A stretch of DNA of 64,000 nt, taken from positions 620,001-684,000 of the forward strand of contig JAIWNF010000025.1 in assembly GCA_025093555.1 (NCBI GenBank), given 5' to 3'. This document shows, piece after piece, positions 61,155 through 64,000 of this stretch. Position numbers and translations under genes: made by a program. Every line of letters begins with the position of its first letter. Position 1 is the stretch's first letter. The notes beneath the pieces were generated by a model. The model saw nothing but the letters and a program-made list of their open reading frames with translations. It did no database searches and was not told the origin of the DNA. The stretch is from Circinella umbellata. Taxonomy: Eukaryota > Mucoromycota > Mucoromycetes > Mucorales > Lichtheimiaceae.

Positions 61155-64000
61155 AGTGCGTCATATTGAGTTATACTTATCGCTCCTAGTGTTACATCTC
61201 CTTTGTATTCAATCACTTTGCTAGTTTTTCTAGTGGATACTTAGTATTTCTTAAATTCTTGTATAGCTTATTGAAAGATTATTTGACGTCATATACATTT
61301 CCATTGTATATTGTGGGCTTTATCCTAAATAATGGCCAAGCCATTGCAGTTACTGGTAAAAGTTTAGAGATGTGTGACTGACCTCAGCTGTAATGTTCTG
61401 AATCAATTAGATAGATTGTAAAATATACCTATTTTCTACAATACTTTGATGAAAGCTGGTTGGGCGATTGGATATTTGGCAAAAGTAAGAACACTTGAGA
61501 CTTTGGTAGTCTTCAAATAATATAGTCAAAGTCAACAGTTGTATAGTATGTAGATGCTGTAATTGCTGGTATTATACTAATAACTAATAATATAACTGCT
61601 ATGAATGATTAAAGATATTTATCTACGTAGAATATTTATTCTAATATTTTTATGACCAGCCATGTGTTTGACTATGCTATACCTACCCCTGGTATGGCAT
61701 AGGAATTTGCATATCAATCAACAACCTTGAACTTAAGTATACAGATAAGCCCTATTTTGTTACACACTTAATTGTTACCCCCTCCTCCCTGCTTTTTGCA
61801 CATCTTCGCTTTTGGTAAAATCCCACTCTGTTTTTACTGTGTATTTTCGATTCCACTTTTTGCAGCTCCCCCTCCCAGATTTTTACACTACTTTCGAGCC
61901 ATAGATAGTTTATTGAATACAATTGAGTTATTGATTGTTTACGTAATAAACATAAGGCTAGATTAAGTCTACTTACTTAACAAAAATATATAGTTATCAT
62001 TATATAATATATGGATCGGTAAAGCTGCTATACTATTCAATGCAGAAAGATAATTTTTGGTTACTTAATACTACGTTTTATAAGTAAAGTGTTTAGTATA
62101 ATTTCTATATCTGTATATGATATAAGTTGAACAAAAACTACTGTAAGTTCAAAAAGCCATTCTGTCTAATAGTTTAGCCAGACTTTTCTAGATTAGCTTA
62201 CTATTTTTCTATATTTTAGCTATTATTCTGATATAAGAGTTCAAGCTTTTTTACTTGGAACCATTGTATTATTGCTTCTGTTGTATTCGCTGCTATATTC
62301 TATTATCATTTGAAGACGAGCTCCTTAGTTTACTATATTAATATATGCTATATCAATATTCTGTGAAACCAGCTTCGTCATACGATCAGAAAGACATAGT
62401 AATCTGAATAGAATCATTGATTATTGGTTAATATACTTATACAATCAATTAGACGTTGATTAGTATTGGTATTTCGATGTACATATAAAATAAAGGGTCT
62501 CTAGGTATAGTATCCAGAGAGCTTTACATTGTTTCTATTATAAGTCAAGATTATTATTTTTCTACCTATCTATTATATTATGTTTTTTATCAAACTAACC
62601 GATTAATAAACCAGTAGTAAGTATACATATGTATTAGTTATATGTTATTACAATTTTACTTTGGTTTTCTTCGGACTATTTTATCTATTGTCATTTGGTG
62701 CTGCTCAATATTCTTATCTGTAGTGTGGAAAAGGCAATCTACACATTTTTTTCTCATATTTAAGGTTGGTTAAAAGTATTTTTAGTGCTAGTTATTATTA
62801 TTCTCGTTTTCTACAAGAGTCTACATTTGTTAAACTGCAGATATACACTTTCTTTTGAAAAAAAAAATAGAATAGAAGTTATATATATGCATATATATGC
62901 ATAAATAAAAAGCACAGTCAATGACGGCTTATACCTATAGAAGCTCTTTAGAATAAGGATAAATGGTATTGTGCGAGGAATAAAATGCAAACTATTCTTT
63001 TTGCTGTCTTTGTTGGAATATGCAGCAAAAAGTAATCACTAGCTTTAGTGGGCTACTTTGTAGATATTGGTAGTAAAATAATAAGATAAAGAAAAAAAGC
63101 CTTATATGAACATTATAAGAAGGAGTTTTAGCAAGATGTATAATTATAGTAAATATGTTAGTAGTATGATAATATATTTGCAAAATCAAATCTCACAAAC
63201 GCAGGTTATTTCGCTGTTATTAAATAAAACATAATTAATGTTTAAATCATTTAATAGAGATTTTATAAAAGCGTGACCTATAGATATGCCTCCTGATAAA
63301 TTGTGACAATTTAATGATCACTGTACTCTTTAACAAAACTTTCATATTTTTATTCTTATATTTTGGCGCTCTGTTAAATAATGACAATACTACAGTAACA
63401 GAAAGCCTGATTTTATGGTGCTGTGGAAATAAATAGTACCCTATATTAATCGTTTTTAGTTTATAAAAGTGTAAGTTTGTATCTTCACTTCAACACAAAA
63501 AGTCAAATAAGATATTTATATACAATAAGTAATAAAAGATTTGTCGCTTCGATTGGCTCTATATAAATACAGTATATATGACAAGTATTAACCGCGATTG
63601 AAATTTGTCACTTCGATATTATAGGCTACTATATAGCTCTAGTAATATGTAAAAAGTTGTTATGTCTAGATAAAGGAAAACCCTCGCTGAATATTAAGTG
63701 GTGTATAAAATAAATAATTATTTTTTAAATATACGTTAATCAATGTATAATTATATTAAGGTTGTTCGTACAGTATAGTATCTCTAGAAGTTATAAATAG
63801 TTAAATTTGTTGGAGTGGGATCCCATTAATATGAGTTGTAAATCAATGTTCATATGGGTTATCATTAACAGGATCTGGCATAGATATAGATATCAAAATA
63901 ATTTGGTGGCAAATAGATTATTGAATCCGAATCTCTGATATAGATTGAAACTATGAGGGATGGTATAAAGAAGGCTCGACGAAAGATTACTGTTTCCTTG
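61155..64000. other. Gene-free stretch to the window end
   Basis: No gene seen. A possible third, strongly decayed pogo-like MITE lies near 61778-61890 (CTCCCTGCTTTTTGCACATC). Two related short segments, TTTGTCGCTTCGATTGGCTC (63540) and TTTGTCACTTCGATATTATA (63605), form a degenerate direct repeat. Confidence 0.4.

Noticed and set aside
61772..61966. Possible third pogo-like MITE with a 64-codon frame
   Set aside because: TIR-like CTCCCTGCTTTTTGCACATC is present, but the other end and TA duplication could not be placed; kept only as a remark. The frame is an accident of C/T-rich DNA.

Overview
The window is nuclear DNA from an AT-rich fungus, most likely an early-diverging mould of the Mucoromycota (Mucorales-like). 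The reasons are short introns with GTAAGT/GTAWGT donors and TAG/CAG acceptors, codon use and protein sequences that look zygomycete, and a WRKY/GCM1-type zinc-finger gene. That gene family is not typical of Ascomycota. The organism call is inference from these features; no species is claimed. All exon boundaries were placed by eye from splice signals and reading-frame continuity.

Region 1 (1-27.6 kb) is gene-rich and mostly housekeeping. In order: the 3'-truncated mitochondrial lysyl-tRNA synthetase MSK1 (-); ribosomal protein L18 (+), whose first exon appears to be only the ATG; the 12-exon DEAD-box helicase MAK5 (-); myo-inositol oxygenase (+); porphobilinogen deaminase HEM3 (+), with an 11-nt exon; an unrecognised membrane-anchored protein (-); TFIIH subunit TFB2 (-); then, beyond a 3.3-kb gap, a WRKY/GCM1-type regulator, a 134-residue unknown protein, a bZIP regulator and a peroxisomal D-amino-acid oxidase (all +). 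RPL18/MAK5 and MAK5/TFB2 products serve ribosome assembly and transcription; HEM3 and MIOX are metabolic.

Region 2 (27.6-43.1 kb) starts with a gene-free stretch. It holds a 376-bp solo LTR (TATA box, TGTT...AACA ends, 4-bp duplication) nested at the edge of a decayed inverted-repeat pair. It then carries a Sec14/CRAL-TRIO protein, a patch of doubtful coding fragments, a secreted GH18 chitinase (-), and RRP36 (-) head to head with an ADCK1/MCP2-type mitochondrial atypical kinase (+) across about 155 bp.

Region 3 (43.1-64 kb) is a transposon-rich, gene-poor desert. By eye it contains a 1.2-kb inverted-repeat element with an exact 8-bp duplication, a 0.73-kb inverted-repeat element, two 99-bp pogo-like MITEs flanked by TA, a decayed LINE-like ORF1, and a 2.4-kb long-inverted-repeat element with an 8-bp duplication and GTGCGATTTTTT subterminal repeats. 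The only intact gene there is a CLR4/SUV39-type histone H3K9 methyltransferase, the enzyme class that makes heterochromatin over such repeats. No tRNA, rRNA, CRISPR array or bacterial-type feature was found.
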